Below are positions 1 to 8,874 of a stretch of 64,000 bases of DNA, one piece after another. The position numbers and the translations under genes were made by a program. The stretch is from Multivorans sp965232105 (GTDB lineage Bacteria; Acidobacteriota; Thermoanaerobaculia; Multivoradales; Multivoraceae), in NCBI GenBank assembly GCA_965232105.1, contig OZ246956.1:4774001-4838000 (forward strand). The letters run 5' to 3'. The notes beneath the pieces were generated by a model, which saw only the letters and a program-made list of their open reading frames with translations, searched no databases and was not told the DNA's origin. Each line of letters opens with the position of its first letter. The stretch's first letter is position 1.

Positions 1-1079
1 GCGGGTGCGCCGGTGGGTGTAGGTCAGGTGGACCAACCCGTCGCGGGTCTGGATCACCGCCGGATAGGAGTACTCGCCGTCCTGATCCTCCAGCATCAGC
101 GATGCGTCCCAGGTGGCCCCGTCGTCCGACAGCCCGACGTTCAGGCGCGACCGGGAACCTGCCCAGGCGCCATCGATGCGGACCTTGTGGTTGTAGACGA
201 GCAGGTGCCGGCCATCCGCCAGGGTCACGCCGTCGACGCCGGCGTCGGGATTGAGCAGGCCGGTCGCGTAGACGGGGCCCCAGGTGCGGCCTCCGTCGGT
301 GGAACGGGAGGCCGCGATGCGGCTCTGCCTGGAACGGAACAGCGCCAGAAGCTCGCCATCGCCAAGCGCCAGGATCGTCGGCTGGATGATCCAGAAGTCA
401 TCGCCGGCCGGCGTTTGGCCAGCCAGCCCGTCGGTGCGCGTCCAGGTGCGTCCCAGATCGCTTGAACGCTCGAAGTGAGCCCGCCAGACGGGCGGCTCCG
501 GCGCATCCTCGATGCTCGATCCGGCCAACAGGGAGCCGTCGGGCAGCGTGATCGGCTTGTTCTTGATCGGCCCCAGGATGCCGTCCGGAAGCCGGCGCGG
601 TTCGCTCCATGTGCGGCCGTCGTCGGCGGACTCCATGACCATCCCCCACCACTCGGACGGACTCGGACCGACCTTGTAGAACAGGAGCAGCGGCGCGCCA
701 TCCCGCGGGGGCTGGTAGAGCACCGGGTTCCAGGTCGGGTAACGGGTGCCGTCAGCCTGGACGCCGTCGGCGACCTCCGCCGTAGGACTCCAGCGGCCGC
801 TCGGCGACGAAACCGCGGCAGCCGGTGCCGCCCGCTCAGCCTCGAGCCGGCTGAACCAGATACCGACGTCGGGGTTGCGCTCGGCCGTGCCACCGAACCA
901 GGCCGCGACCAGGGCGCCGGAGGCCGTCTCGGCGATCGTCGAGGCGTGGCACTCGGGGTACGGCGCCGTCTCGAAGATGAACTCGGCGAGGACCACGCCA
1001 TCCTGGGCCATCGCCGGCACCGCTGGCGTCACCGCCAACGTGGCCACTATCGCCGTGATGGCGACGGCCTGCCTACGTT
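1..1079 (-). CDS. Sialidase/BNR-repeat family exported protein (partial, runs off left edge)
   Basis: Read on the minus strand, the frame is open from about 1079 to the window edge. After a hydrophobic, Ala-rich leader (VAITAIVATLAVTPAVPAMA) it continues as a beta-propeller protein with three clear Asp-boxes (S-x-D-x-G-x-x-W: SADDGRTW, SSDLGRTW and STDGGRTW). This is the signature of sialidase/BNR-like glycosidases, so an exported exo-sialidase-like hydrolase or sugar-binding propeller is likely. The exact start is unresolved: there is no ATG ahead of the leader, only CTG, GTG and TTG codons, and the frame runs on upstream into the neighbouring gene. The C-terminus lies outside the window. 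The gene follows the UGSC selenoprotein on the same strand with almost no gap and may be cotranscribed with it. True substrate unknown. Confidence 0.75.
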
Positions 1080-1082
1080 GGG

Positions 1083-1622
1083 TCAGGAGCCCGTCTCCCC
1101 GGCCTCGCCAGCGAGCACGAGTTCCTCCGCCTGGAGCACGATCTCCCCTGCCCGTTCGAGGAGTTCCCCGCCGGTCGCGCTGCTGATCGGATGTTCGATC
1201 ACCGCGAACCGGTAGTCGGGTGCCCCGCATGCGTGAGCCATCAACTCGGCCCCGTCGACGAACGCCGACGTCATCACGCCGACCGCGGGCACGCCGGCTC
1301 GCTCGAACTCGACCGCGTCGTGCAGACTGCACGACGAGCAGCTCCCTCAGTCGCCAACGCCAGTGATCACGAGCCGTCGTCGGCTGAGCCGGCGGACGAG
1401 TTCCGGCTCCGCCGGAGCACTGTAGTTCCCCTTCGTCGCGCGCTCGACCGACGCCACTTTCCAGCGACTCCGCAGGAGAGCTTCGACATGGTCGAAGAGC
1501 GGTTCGACGCCCGCCTTGCCGTTCGAGAGCAGCGCAATGCCGATCCCTTCGAGGCCGGCGAGCCGCGGCGCCGTGACGAAGGCCGGAGGCGAACCCTCCC
1601 AGGACGGGTCGAGCACCTGCAT
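1083..1622 (-). CDS. UGSC family selenoprotein (in-frame UGA read as selenocysteine)
   Basis: Two minus-strand reading frames are joined in the same frame by one TGA at 1347-1349. Reading it as selenocysteine gives a 179-residue protein with the motif VGD-U-GSCSSC at Sec92-Gly-Ser-Cys95. That is the defining motif of the UGSC family, recognised as a selenoprotein family in marine metagenomes and of unknown, presumably redox, function. The conserved family start MQVLDP lies at 1622; an upstream ATG at 1673 is possible. The residues after the UGA (AGVPAVGVMTSAF and on) are typical of the family, so this is not a random frame extension. A hairpin directly after the UGA fits a bacterial SECIS. 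No selenocysteine machinery is visible here. A nonsense mutation is the alternative. Confidence 0.8.
1316..1336 (-). promoter_or_regulatory. Candidate bacterial SECIS hairpin
   Basis: Just downstream of the in-frame UGA, the mRNA contains a perfect inverted repeat, CGTCGTGCAG-T-CTGCACGACG. It can fold as an 8-bp stem with the 5-nt loop AGUCU, which has a G at loop position 2. Eighteen nucleotides separate the UGA from the loop. This agrees with the usual bacterial SECIS layout (loop about 16-37 nt after the Sec codon, a G early in the loop). It lies inside the coding sequence, as bacterial SECIS elements do. Confidence 0.65.
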
Positions 1623-1788
1623 GGAGACGGAGTGTAGCTGCCTCAGGCCGACAGGTGCTCCCGAAGCGGCCACAAGGCGGCGTTCCGCTGATCGCCGAGC
1701 CGGCGCCGCGGATCAAGCTCGAACTCCAGGCACAGGACGTCTACAAGGAGACTGGCACCGTCGGCCTGGTGTACGCCGTGGAGCAAGC

Positions 1789-2829
1789 CTAGAACCGGTC
1801 CGCCTCCCAGAACGCGAAACGCTCCGGGGGCAGACAACGAGCCAGCAAGTCTTCCCCGCCGGCCACACCCAGCCGGGAAGCGAACCCATCGTCGTCCAGG
1901 CACCGGACCATCCAGGTCGCCGGCGGCCGGGCGTCCGGTGGCAGCTCGTCCCAGGCGGGTTGGGTTTCGATTCGTGCACCGGCAGCGACGAAGGCCCCTT
2001 CCAGCACCTCGTCGCGAATCAGGGGCATCCGGATCGATTCGACCCTCCGCCCGGCCAATGCGGTACGCACCAACTCGCACAGGGCCGGCGCCGCATCCCG
2101 CTCGCGGCCCCACTCCAGGACCCGCAACCGGCCGCCGAAGTCGGCGACGCGCAGGTAGGCCGCCCTGCTAGATCCGTCGTCGGCGATCCAGATGTCCTCG
2201 TCCGGTGTCCCGGCAAGTCGGAAGCTGCCGCGCCAGTCCTCGGAGGAGCTCCGGTGAACGATGCCGTCAAGCGGCCTGCCGCCGGCGCCTTCCGCGTACG
2301 TGCCCCAAAGGCGTTCCAGCTCGCCGCGATCGGTCGCCGGATCGTAGCGACGAACGCCTGCGACCGGAGAGACGACCGGGGGTTCGTGCGCGTCCGGCCA
2401 GTGCAACGTCCGCCAACCACGCGACCACGGCCGGTAGCCGTAAAGCCCATACCACTTGAGCCGTTCCGCGAGCAGGTAGGAGAGCACCATTCCCCGCTCC
2501 CGCATGGCCTCGATCGTCCGTTCGAGGAGTGCTCCCGCAACGCCCCGCCGCCGCGAGTCTGGCCGCGTGAACACGCTGCCGATGCCGCCCATCGGCAGCA
2601 CGCGGCCGCCGACACGAACCCGGCGCGGGAAGATCTGAACGCACGAAACCAGCTCGTCGCCCTGCTCCGCCACCCACAGGTTCCGCGGCTCGAACGCCGG
2701 ATCGAGTTCGATGTAGCGCCGGAAGAAGTCCCGCCCCCGCTGGCCGTCGGGGAAAGGCCAGCCGTCGAGCAGGTCGAGGACCGCGTCGATCTCGGACGCT
2801 CGGAGGACGCGGAGTCGGGCGCCGGTCAT
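1789..2829 (-). CDS. GNAT family N-acetyltransferase, Eis-like two-domain type
   Basis: 346 residues. The N-terminal half is a GNAT fold with the acetyl-CoA loop at about residues 88-99 (TRPDSRRRGVAG) and the late motif WYGLYGYRPW near 126-135. A second degenerate GNAT-like half and a C-terminal lipid-carrier-like part follow, as in Eis-type acetyltransferases. It probably transfers acetyl groups to amine substrates; the substrate cannot be read. The start ATG at 2829 is chosen because homology begins at MTGARLRVLR; a frame extension to 3009 would run through the promoter of the divergent toxin-antitoxin genes. It is convergent with nothing obvious downstream (1674-1788 is short and not clearly coding). 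Confidence 0.85.
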   Translation of the reverse strand: MTGARLRVLRASEIDAVLDLLDGWPFPDGQRGRDFFRRYIELDPAFEPRNLWVAEQGDELVSCVQIFPRRVRVGGRVLPMGGIGSVFTRPDSRRRGVAGALLERTIEAMRERGMVLSYLLAERLKWYGLYGYRPWSRGWRTLHWPDAHEPPVVSPVAGVRRYDPATDRGELERLWGTYAEGAGGRPLDGIVHRSSSEDWRGSFRLAGTPDEDIWIADDGSSRAAYLRVADFGGRLRVLEWGRERDAAPALCELVRTALAGRRVESIRMPLIRDEVLEGAFVAAGARIETQPAWDELPPDARPPATWMVRCLDDDGFASRLGVAGGEDLLARCLPPERFAFWEADRF

Positions 2830-2879
2830 GGCGGTGACTCTGCCACGAGGCCGCCCTGCCTCCTTGACGCCGGCGCAGG

Positions 2880-2899
2880 ACTTAGCCAGACTTAGCCAG
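2880..2899 (+). promoter_or_regulatory. Tandem decamer upstream of toxin-antitoxin pair
   Basis: Two perfect copies of ACTTAGCCAG stand head to tail, ending 24 bp before the antitoxin start. Toxin-antitoxin operons are commonly autoregulated by antitoxin binding to short repeats at this position, so this is a candidate operator. This is inference from position and repetition only. Confidence 0.35.
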
Positions 2900-2923
2900 G
2901 CCGTAACTCTGGAGGGGAGACGG

Positions 2924-3178
2924 ATGAAGGTGAACATGCACGAAGCGAAATCACAACTCTCGCGCCTGGGCAAGCTGGCCTGGGAAGGGGAGGAAGTCGT
3001 CATCGCCAAGGCGGGAGAGCCGTACCTCCGGCTCGATCCCTACCGCGAGAAGAAACTGGAGCCCCGCAAGCCGGGCGGTCTGGAAGGAAAGATCTGGATG
3101 GCCCCGGACTTCGACGAGCCGGACGAGGAGCTCTTCGAAGAACTCATGAACTCGAAGATCTTCCCGGACGAGACCTGA
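2924..3178 (+). CDS. Phd/YefM-type antitoxin
   Basis: 84 residues. It starts with MKVNMHEAKSQLSRL, the usual Phd/YefM N-terminus that folds as a DNA-binding dimer, followed by VVIAKAGEPYLRL. The acidic C-terminal tail (about residues 55-84, DFDEPDEELFEEL) would wrap and neutralise the toxin. ATG 2924 is chosen because a strong ribosome site (GGAGGGGAGA) ends a few bases upstream; an in-frame extension to 2828 lacks this. The toxin gene starts 2 bp after the stop, so the two are translationally coupled. Expected to repress its own promoter, possibly at the tandem decamer upstream. Confidence 0.9.
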   Translation: MKVNMHEAKSQLSRLGKLAWEGEEVVIAKAGEPYLRLDPYREKKLEPRKPGGLEGKIWMAPDFDEPDEELFEELMNSKIFPDET

Positions 3179-3180
3179 CG

Positions 3181-3561
3181 TTGGAGCGCCTGTTGCTCGA
3201 TACGCACGCGTTCCTGTGGTGGATTTCGGACGACTCGATCCTCCGGACGGGCGCCCACGCGGCGATAGTCAACCCTCGAAACGAGATCTTCGTCAGCGCG
3301 ATCACAGCATGGGAAATCACGGTCAAGCAACTGAAAGGGAAGATGAAAGCGCCCGACAACCTGGCGGCGATGGTCGACGAGAAGGGCTTCGCCCACCTGC
3401 CGTTGACCTTCCACCACGCCGAGCTTGCAGCGCGCCTGCCGAGGCATCACAAGGACCCGTTCGACCGGTTTCTGATCGCCCAGGCTCAGGCCGAAGGGCT
3501 CGCGGTCATCACTCGCGACGCCCACTTCCCGCTCTACGGCATCCGCACTCTGCGCGCCTGA
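3181..3561 (+). CDS. vapC: PIN-domain ribonuclease toxin (VapC family)
   Basis: 126 residues with the four PIN acidic positions in place: Asp7 (LLLDTHAFLWW), Glu45 (AWEIT), Asp92/Asp95 (HKDPFDR) and Asp113 (ITRDAHF). PIN toxins are Mg-dependent ribonucleases that cut tRNA or rRNA. The start is TTG at 3181, two bases after the antitoxin stop. The DTHAFLWW and HHKDPFDRFLIAQA motifs are typical of the VapC group paired with Phd-type antitoxins. It appears intact, so the module should be functional. RNA target unknown. Confidence 0.92.
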   Translation: MERLLLDTHAFLWWISDDSILRTGAHAAIVNPRNEIFVSAITAWEITVKQLKGKMKAPDNLAAMVDEKGFAHLPLTFHHAELAARLPRHHKDPFDRFLIAQAQAEGLAVITRDAHFPLYGIRTLRA

Positions 3562-3630
3562 AGGCCGCCAGCTCGCGCCAGCCAGACATCGTGAACAAGG
3601 GTCGCCTTCACGGATGAGTCCGGTTTCGCC

Positions 3631-3650
3631 CACCGGGTGCGCCGGCCTGC
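3631..3650 (+). repeat. Fragment of the dispersed palindromic element
   Basis: ACCGGGTGCGCCGGCCTGC here is identical to the outer end of the full element at 38149. Only this end is present. It lies just upstream of the secreted propeller protein and would supply the alternative GTG start at 3637 of that gene. Confidence 0.5.
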
Positions 3651-3690
3651 ACGCTCGTCAGTCTGGCGAAGCCTCGTTAGTCTTCCCAAC

Positions 3691-5775
3691 GTGACCTTGC
3701 ACGCAGCCTCCCTCACGGCCTTCCTTCTCTGGCCGCTCGCCCTGGCGGCCCAGACAGAGCTGCCAATCCGCGTCGAGCCGTTCCGCCAGCAAGTCGCGGA
3801 GTACGAGCCGCCCTCCGCCGACGCTGACCTCTCGCTTCCCGCATCGCAATCCCCTACCCGCACCGCCGACGCCCCCGGCGAAGTCCGCGAGGTCGTCACG
3901 GATGCCGCCATCCGAATCGCGGTCGCCTCGTCCACCGGCGTCTACCTGCGAGACGGCGCCGAGACGGACTGGCGGCGCCTGTTGCCGCGCGAGGGCGACC
4001 GGAGCTGGGCGCCGGTCGACGTTCGCGCCGTGGAGTTCGACTACGACGGCAGGCTGTGGTTCGCCTCGCCCCAGGGCCTCGGCTCTCTCGACGAGATCAC
4101 CGGCGCCTGGCGCCTCTACGACCGGTCCGACGGCCTGCCCTGGAACGACTTCACGGATCTCGCGGCCGCCCCGGACGGTTCGCTCTGGGCGGGCACGACG
4201 CGCGGACTGGTGCGCCTGATCCCGGGCGCTGCGCCGGACGACCCGCCGCGCTGGCAGTATCGGCAGGGGCGGCGCTGGCTGCCCCACGACAACGTGCTGG
4301 CGGTCCAGGTCGACCGGGACGGCACGGTCCGGGTCGAGACCGCCGCGGGCCCCGGCGCGATTCACATGCGCCCGATGACCCTGCGGCAAAAGGCGGAGCG
4401 TTTTCACGAGGCGATCGACCGCTTCCACCGGCGAACGCCCTACGGCTACGTCCTGGGCGTGACCCTGGGACAGCCGGGCGACACGTCGGCGTTCCGCCAG
4501 TCCGACAGCGACAACGACGGCCTCTGGACCGCGATGTACGGCGCCGCTGAGTGCCTGCGCTGGGCCGTCACCGGCGAGCCGGAAGCGCGCGCGAACGCAC
4601 GCAAGGCGTTCGAGGCGCTGCGCTTCCTGCAACTCGTGACCCAAGGCGGAACGCCGCCGGCCGAGCCGGGCTTCGTTGCCCGCACGATCCTGCCGGCCGA
4701 CGGTCCCGATCCGAACGCCGGCCGGCTCGAGAACGATCGCCGGATGCGGGAGGAGAGGGACGGGCTGTGGAAGGTGATCGACCCCCGCTGGCCCACGAGC
4801 GCCGACGGCCAGTGGTACTGGAAGAGCGACACGAGTTCCGACGAACTGGACGGCCACTTCTTCTTCTACGCCCTCTACTACGACCTGGTCGCGGAGAGCG
4901 ACGCCGAACGCGCCGAGGTCCGCGAAACCGTGCTCGCGATCGTCGACCACCTGATCGACCACGGCGGCGCCCTCGTCGACCACGACGGGCGACGAACCCG
5001 CTGGGCGGTGTTCGGCCCCGAGCAACTGAACGACGACCAGGAATGGTGGGAGGAACGCGGGCTGAACTCACTGTCCTACCTGACCTACCTGCGGATCGCC
5101 GAGCACGTGAGCGGACCCGACGGCGGGCAGCGCTACGCGGAGGCCGCCCGGACCCTTCTTGACGACCACGCCTACGCCGCGAACCTGCGCAACCCCAAGG
5201 TCCAAAGCGGTCCCGGCACCGGCAACCAGTCGGACGACGAGATGGCGTTCATGAACTTCTACCACCTGCTCAAGTACGAGCAGGACGAAGAGCTTCGCAG
5301 CGTCGTCGCCCACTCGCTGCGCCAGTACTGGAAGGTTCTGCAGCCTGAACGGAACCCGCTGTTCGACTTCATCCATGCCTCGGCCATCGACGGCGCCAGC
5401 TACCGCGATGCCTTCGACGACGAGACGTACGGGCGCTCGGACTTCCCGCTGGGCGACGCGGTGGAGAGCCTCGTTCTCTATCCCCTCGACCGTTTCGACT
5501 GGGCGCTCTCGAACAGTCACCGCCTGGACGTCGTCCTGCTGCGCGCGCAGGAAGAGCGCCGCGGCTCGCGAGGCCACCTGCTCGACGGCAGAGTCCTGCC
5601 GATCGACGAACGCTTCGTGAACCACTGGAACCACGATCCGTGGCGACTCGACCATGGCGGTGCGGGCCGCTATCTGGCCGACGGCGCGAGCTTCCTGCTG
5701 CCCTACTACCTGGGCCTGTACCACGGGCTGATCGAGGAGACCGGCCGCGCGGCGGGCACGGAGGCCGCCGAGTGA
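3691..5775 (+). CDS. Secreted two-domain protein: regulator-propeller repeats plus alpha-helical barrel-like domain
   Basis: About 694 residues from GTG 3691; a GTG at 3637 would add 18 residues ahead of the signal peptide. The signal peptide (LTAFLLWPLALAAQ) is followed by propeller-type repeats around residues 100-215 (DGRLWFASPQGLGSLD, DGSLWAGTTRGLVRL), as in two-component-regulator propellers. A long Trp/Tyr-rich helical region follows, resembling (alpha/alpha)6-barrel carbohydrate-active enzymes. No catalytic residues can be assigned. The next gene overlaps by 4 bp, so it heads an operon with a sugar isomerase and a symporter. That suggests extracytoplasmic sensing or processing of a carbohydrate. 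Product naming is tentative. Confidence 0.7.
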   Translation: MTLHAASLTAFLLWPLALAAQTELPIRVEPFRQQVAEYEPPSADADLSLPASQSPTRTADAPGEVREVVTDAAIRIAVASSTGVYLRDGAETDWRRLLPREGDRSWAPVDVRAVEFDYDGRLWFASPQGLGSLDEITGAWRLYDRSDGLPWNDFTDLAAAPDGSLWAGTTRGLVRLIPGAAPDDPPRWQYRQGRRWLPHDNVLAVQVDRDGTVRVETAAGPGAIHMRPMTLRQKAERFHEAIDRFHRRTPYGYVLGVTLGQPGDTSAFRQSDSDNDGLWTAMYGAAECLRWAVTGEPEARANARKAFEALRFLQLVTQGGTPPAEPGFVARTILPADGPDPNAGRLENDRRMREERDGLWKVIDPRWPTSADGQWYWKSDTSSDELDGHFFFYALYYDLVAESDAERAEVRETVLAIVDHLIDHGGALVDHDGRRTRWAVFGPEQLNDDQEWWEERGLNSLSYLTYLRIAEHVSGPDGGQRYAEAARTLLDDHAYAANLRNPKVQSGPGTGNQSDDEMAFMNFYHLLKYEQDEELRSVVAHSLRQYWKVLQPERNPLFDFIHASAIDGASYRDAFDDETYGRSDFPLGDAVESLVLYPLDRFDWALSNSHRLDVVLLRAQEERRGSRGHLLDGRVLPIDERFVNHWNHDPWRLDHGGAGRYLADGASFLLPYYLGLYHGLIEETGRAAGTEAAE

Positions 5776-6650
5776 CGACCGGCGAGGCCGCCGCGCCTCG
5801 CGTCGCGCTTCAGCTCTACACGCTGCGCCGTCAGGCGCGGGAAGACCTCGAAACAGCCCTCGACCAGGCCGCCGGCGCCGGCTACCGCGAGATCGAGTGG
5901 TTCGGCGGCCTCTGGAACCGCACGCCCACCGAATTGAGGCGACTCCTCACCGACCGCGGCCTCTCCCTCGCGGCGGCTCACGTGCCGCTGGTCGAACTCG
6001 AAGCGGATGCCGCCTCGGTGATGGAGACCTTCCGCGAGCTCGACTGCGAGCTCCTGGCCTGTCCCTGGCTCGACGAAGACCAACGGGGCGACGGCAGCCG
6101 CTCGCACTACCTGGAGCTGGGCCAACGGCTCGATCTGCTGAGCTACCGGTTCCGCGCCGGCGGCTTCCGCTTCGCGTACCACAACCACGAATTCGAGCTG
6201 CTGCCGTTCGACGACGGCGCGCCGAAGCGCCTCGGCGGGGACGGCCTTCGCGCGCTCGTCTCCTGCCGCTCACACGACGGCTGGGGGCTGGAACTCGACA
6301 TCTACTGGGCCGCCTTCGCGGGGCACGACCCGGCCGCCCTCATCGACGAACTGGGCGACCGCGTCCACATCCTGCACCTCAAGGATGGGCTGCTGCCCGG
6401 TTCGCCTGACGGACGCACGCCCGAGCAAGCCACCGCCGAACGCTGGTTCAGACCGCTCGGCGCCGGCGACGTCGACGTGCCCGGCTGCGTCGAGGCGGCG
6501 CTCGACGCCGGCGTGCGCCTGTTCGTCGTCGAGCAGGACGAGACCGCGGAGGCGGAAGGCTCGCCCGCCGACGACGCGGCGGCAAGTCTGCGGTATCTGC
6601 ACACATCCACGCCTCTCGGCCACACGCCGACCGCGCGAGAAGCCACATGA
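5772..6650 (+). CDS. Sugar phosphate isomerase/epimerase (xylose-isomerase-like TIM barrel)
   Basis: 292 residues. GTG 5772 overlaps the upstream stop (GTGA). It begins VALQLYTLRRQAREDLETAL, the standard first strand of this TIM-barrel family, and has FAYHNHEFEL and GLELDIYWAAFAG, where the His/Glu/Asp metal-ligand residues of sugar isomerases sit, then VHILHLKD. These enzymes bind divalent metal and isomerise or epimerise free or phosphorylated sugars and inositols. It overlaps the symporter gene by 4 bp (ATGA), so uptake and first-step metabolism of one sugar are probably coupled. Substrate not determinable. Confidence 0.87.
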   Translation: MTTGEAAAPRVALQLYTLRRQAREDLETALDQAAGAGYREIEWFGGLWNRTPTELRRLLTDRGLSLAAAHVPLVELEADAASVMETFRELDCELLACPWLDEDQRGDGSRSHYLELGQRLDLLSYRFRAGGFRFAYHNHEFELLPFDDGAPKRLGGDGLRALVSCRSHDGWGLELDIYWAAFAGHDPAALIDELGDRVHILHLKDGLLPGSPDGRTPEQATAERWFRPLGAGDVDVPGCVEAALDAGVRLFVVEQDETAEAEGSPADDAAASLRYLHTSTPLGHTPTAREAT

Positions 6651-8296
6651 CCTGGGGACTCTCCGGCCTCGACACGGCAATCGTCCTCGTCTACCTGGCG
6701 GGCATCCTGGTCATCGGCACCACCTTCAGCCGCTACGTGAAGACCAGCGGCGACTTCCTGCTGGCCGGGCGCGCCCTGCCCTTCTGGGCGATCGGCATGT
6801 CGATCGTGGTCAGCGACATCGGCGCCACGGACTTCATCGCCGTCGCCGGCGGGACGTACCGCTACGGTCTGGCCCAGGCCAACTTCGACTGGCTCGGCTC
6901 GATGCCGGCGCTCCTGATCGCCGCTTTCCTCATCGTGCCGTTCTACTGGCGAAGCGGCGTCTACACCGTGCCCGAGTTCCTGGGCCGGCGCTACGGCAGC
7001 GGCGTGCGCAGCTTCCTCGCCCTGGCCTGGGGCCTGATCCTGGTGCTCAACCTGGGAATCATGATCCACGCCACGGCGCTGCTCATGCGCACGGTGCTGG
7101 GCTGGGATCCGCAACTCTCGATCTGGATCACGACCGGCATCGTCGGCATCTACACGATCAGCGGCGGTCTGGCGGCCGTCGTGATGACCGACGTGCTCCA
7201 ACTCATCGTCATGTTCGTGGGCGGCGCCGCCCTGGTCGCGCGGGCGCTCTACGAGGTCGGTGGGCTGGCGGCGCTGCGGGACGGCGTCCTGAACCAGGGC
7301 CCGGCGTACGCGGACCACTTCTCGCTCTACCTGCCCCACGACACGGCGACGCCCTTCCCCTGGACGGGCATCGTTCTGGGCCTCGGTATCGTCCTCTCCG
7401 TCGCCTACTACACCGGCAACCAGACGATCGTGCAGCGGGCGCTCGGGGCGCGCAGCGAGTGGGACGCGAAGGCCGGCGTGCTGCTGGCCGGTTTCCTCAA
7501 GCTGTTCATCCCGCTGCTCGTCGCGTTGCCGGGGCTGGCCGCGATCCTCATCGTCCCCGACCTAGCGAACGCGGACGAGGCGGTGCCGAGCCTGATCGCC
7601 CAGTTGCTGCCGCCGGGGCTGCGCGGCCTGATGTTCGCGGCCTTCCTGGCCGCGCTCATGTCGAGCGTCGACTCGAACCTGAACTCTGCGGCGACGCTCT
7701 GGAGCCGCGACCTGCTCGGGCGTCTCCGGCGGCGGTGGAGCCGGCGCGACCTCGGTACCGCGGCGGAACCCGGGCGGCGCGAAACCGCGCCACCCGCGAA
7801 CCAGTCCGAACGCTCGTCATCGAGCGTTCGGGGGGAACTCCGGTTCGCGCGCATCCTGTCCGCCGTGCTGCTGATCGCGGCCGCCTTCATCGCCCCCGAG
7901 ATCGAGCAGCGCTTCAGCAACATCTACAACGCGATTCAGACCGTCTTCTCGCTGATCCAGGGGCCGACCCTGGCGGTCCTGCTGCTCGGCATTCTGTGGC
8001 GCGGCGCGAACCGCTACGGCGGCGCCACGGGCCTCGTCGCCGGCGTCGGCTTGTGCCTGCTGCTGAACTCTCCCGCGATGGACGGGCTGTTCCCCTCCGA
8101 GGAGCCTTTCCTGTTCGTCGCCTGGTGGTCCTTCGTGTTTACCCTCGCCGTGACCTGGATCGTCAGCCGGTTGACGCCTCCGGAGCCGCCGGAGCGCCTG
8201 CGCGGGCTGGTCTGGGGCGAGGTACGGAACGACGAGGCGGTGCAAGCCGCGCTTCGGAATCGGGTCGCAAGCCTGCGGGAACGCGAAAGTGACTAG
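6647..8296 (+). CDS. Sodium:solute symporter (SSS family)
   Basis: 549 residues with about 12-14 hydrophobic helices. The family pattern GDFLLAGRALPFWAIGMSIV near the N-terminus and LMSSVDSNLNSAATLWSRDL near residues 340-360 mark sodium-coupled symporters of the SSS family, often sugar or organic-acid carriers. A hydrophilic stretch of about residues 374-395 (AEPGRRETAPPANQSERSS) is encoded by a copy of the dispersed palindromic element and lies in a cytoplasm-facing loop between helices. The frame is kept. The ATGA overlap with the isomerase gene and two small membrane genes behind it make a transport operon. Likely sugar carrier. Confidence 0.92.
   Translation: MTWGLSGLDTAIVLVYLAGILVIGTTFSRYVKTSGDFLLAGRALPFWAIGMSIVVSDIGATDFIAVAGGTYRYGLAQANFDWLGSMPALLIAAFLIVPFYWRSGVYTVPEFLGRRYGSGVRSFLALAWGLILVLNLGIMIHATALLMRTVLGWDPQLSIWITTGIVGIYTISGGLAAVVMTDVLQLIVMFVGGAALVARALYEVGGLAALRDGVLNQGPAYADHFSLYLPHDTATPFPWTGIVLGLGIVLSVAYYTGNQTIVQRALGARSEWDAKAGVLLAGFLKLFIPLLVALPGLAAILIVPDLANADEAVPSLIAQLLPPGLRGLMFAAFLAALMSSVDSNLNSAATLWSRDLLGRLRRRWSRRDLGTAAEPGRRETAPPANQSERSSSSVRGELRFARILSAVLLIAAAFIAPEIEQRFSNIYNAIQTVFSLIQGPTLAVLLLGILWRGANRYGGATGLVAGVGLCLLLNSPAMDGLFPSEEPFLFVAWWSFVFTLAVTWIVSRLTPPEPPERLRGLVWGEVRNDEAVQAALRNRVASLRERESD
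7766..7830 (+). repeat. Dispersed palindromic element inserted in frame in the symporter gene
   Basis: Contains CGGGCGGCGCG-AAAC-CGCGCCACCCG followed by CGAACCAGTCCG and CGCTCGTCATCGAGCG. The same order of two hairpins with the same linker (GAACCAGTCCG) occurs at 28531-28632 and, on the other strand, at 38149-38251. This copy has diverged at paired positions while keeping the stems, and it lies wholly within the open reading frame. Confidence 0.75.
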
Positions 8297-8356
8297 CGAG
8301 CGGAGGCGCCTGGAAACGTGGGCGTCTGGCGCGGGGTCGTGCGTGGGAGCGCGGCC

Positions 8357-8596
8357 ATGAGGACGATCCTCGAGTTCGTCCTCGGACCGATCGACTCCGC
8401 GATGGGCGCCTTGCCGCTCTGGAGCGCGCGGGTCGCCGTGGCGCTCCTCCTCGTTCTGCCGGCGGCCGCGGTCTGGCGGCTCAGCCGCGACTGGGTGCTC
8501 CGCGGCGCGCCCGACGGCGCCCGGTGGCGCGATCTGAGAATCTGGGCCGCCCTGTTCATCGTCCCCTACCTCGTGATCTACCTCCTGTTGGCTTAG
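8357..8596 (+). CDS. Small membrane protein, possible symporter accessory
   Basis: 79 residues from ATG 8357; a GTG at 8318 would add 13. Two hydrophobic segments (ARVAVALLLVLPAAAVW and LFIVPYLVIYLLLA) flank a charged stretch (SRDWVLRGAPDGARWRD). I do not recognise the family. Short two-helix proteins often sit directly behind SSS symporters and may stabilise or regulate them; that role is inference from position only. It lies 60 bp after the symporter on the same strand. Confidence 0.6.
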   Translation: MRTILEFVLGPIDSAMGALPLWSARVAVALLLVLPAAAVWRLSRDWVLRGAPDGARWRDLRIWAALFIVPYLVIYLLLA

Positions 8597-8617
8597 ACCC
8601 GCCGCTCGTCCCACGCG

Positions 8618-8836
8618 ATGACTTCTGACCACACCAACCGCGACCGCTCCACCGCCCGTATCCTCGGCGTGTTCCTGGCCGTGCTGTCGATACCGGTGCT
8701 CGTCGGCGGCTTCTCGGCCGCCCTGACGATCGACCTCGCACTTGGGACCGCCGCAGGCGCAGCGCTGTTGCTCGCGGCCGCGGTGCTCATGTTCTACGGC
8801 AGCCGCGGCCGCCCGAAGCAGCCGAGGAAGCGCTGA
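8618..8836 (+). CDS. Small two-helix membrane protein
   Basis: 72 residues: a charged N-terminus, two hydrophobic helices (ILGVFLAVLSIPVLVGGFSA and AAGAALLLAAAVLMFYG), then a basic tail (SRGRPKQPRKR). The positive tail suggests both ends face the cytoplasm. No family recognised. It follows another small membrane protein by 21 bp and probably belongs to the symporter operon. Confidence 0.6.
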   Translation: MTSDHTNRDRSTARILGVFLAVLSIPVLVGGFSAALTIDLALGTAAGAALLLAAAVLMFYGSRGRPKQPRKR

Positions 8837-8874
8837 CCGAGCCGCGGCAGCCGGGACCGGCCATCGCGCCGAAA

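Noticed and set aside
1684..1792. Plus-strand open stretch ending in YKETGTVGLVYAVEQA before a stop.
   Set aside because: It reads like protein but has no start or family match and is only 36 codons. It could be a gene remnant; not enough to annotate.
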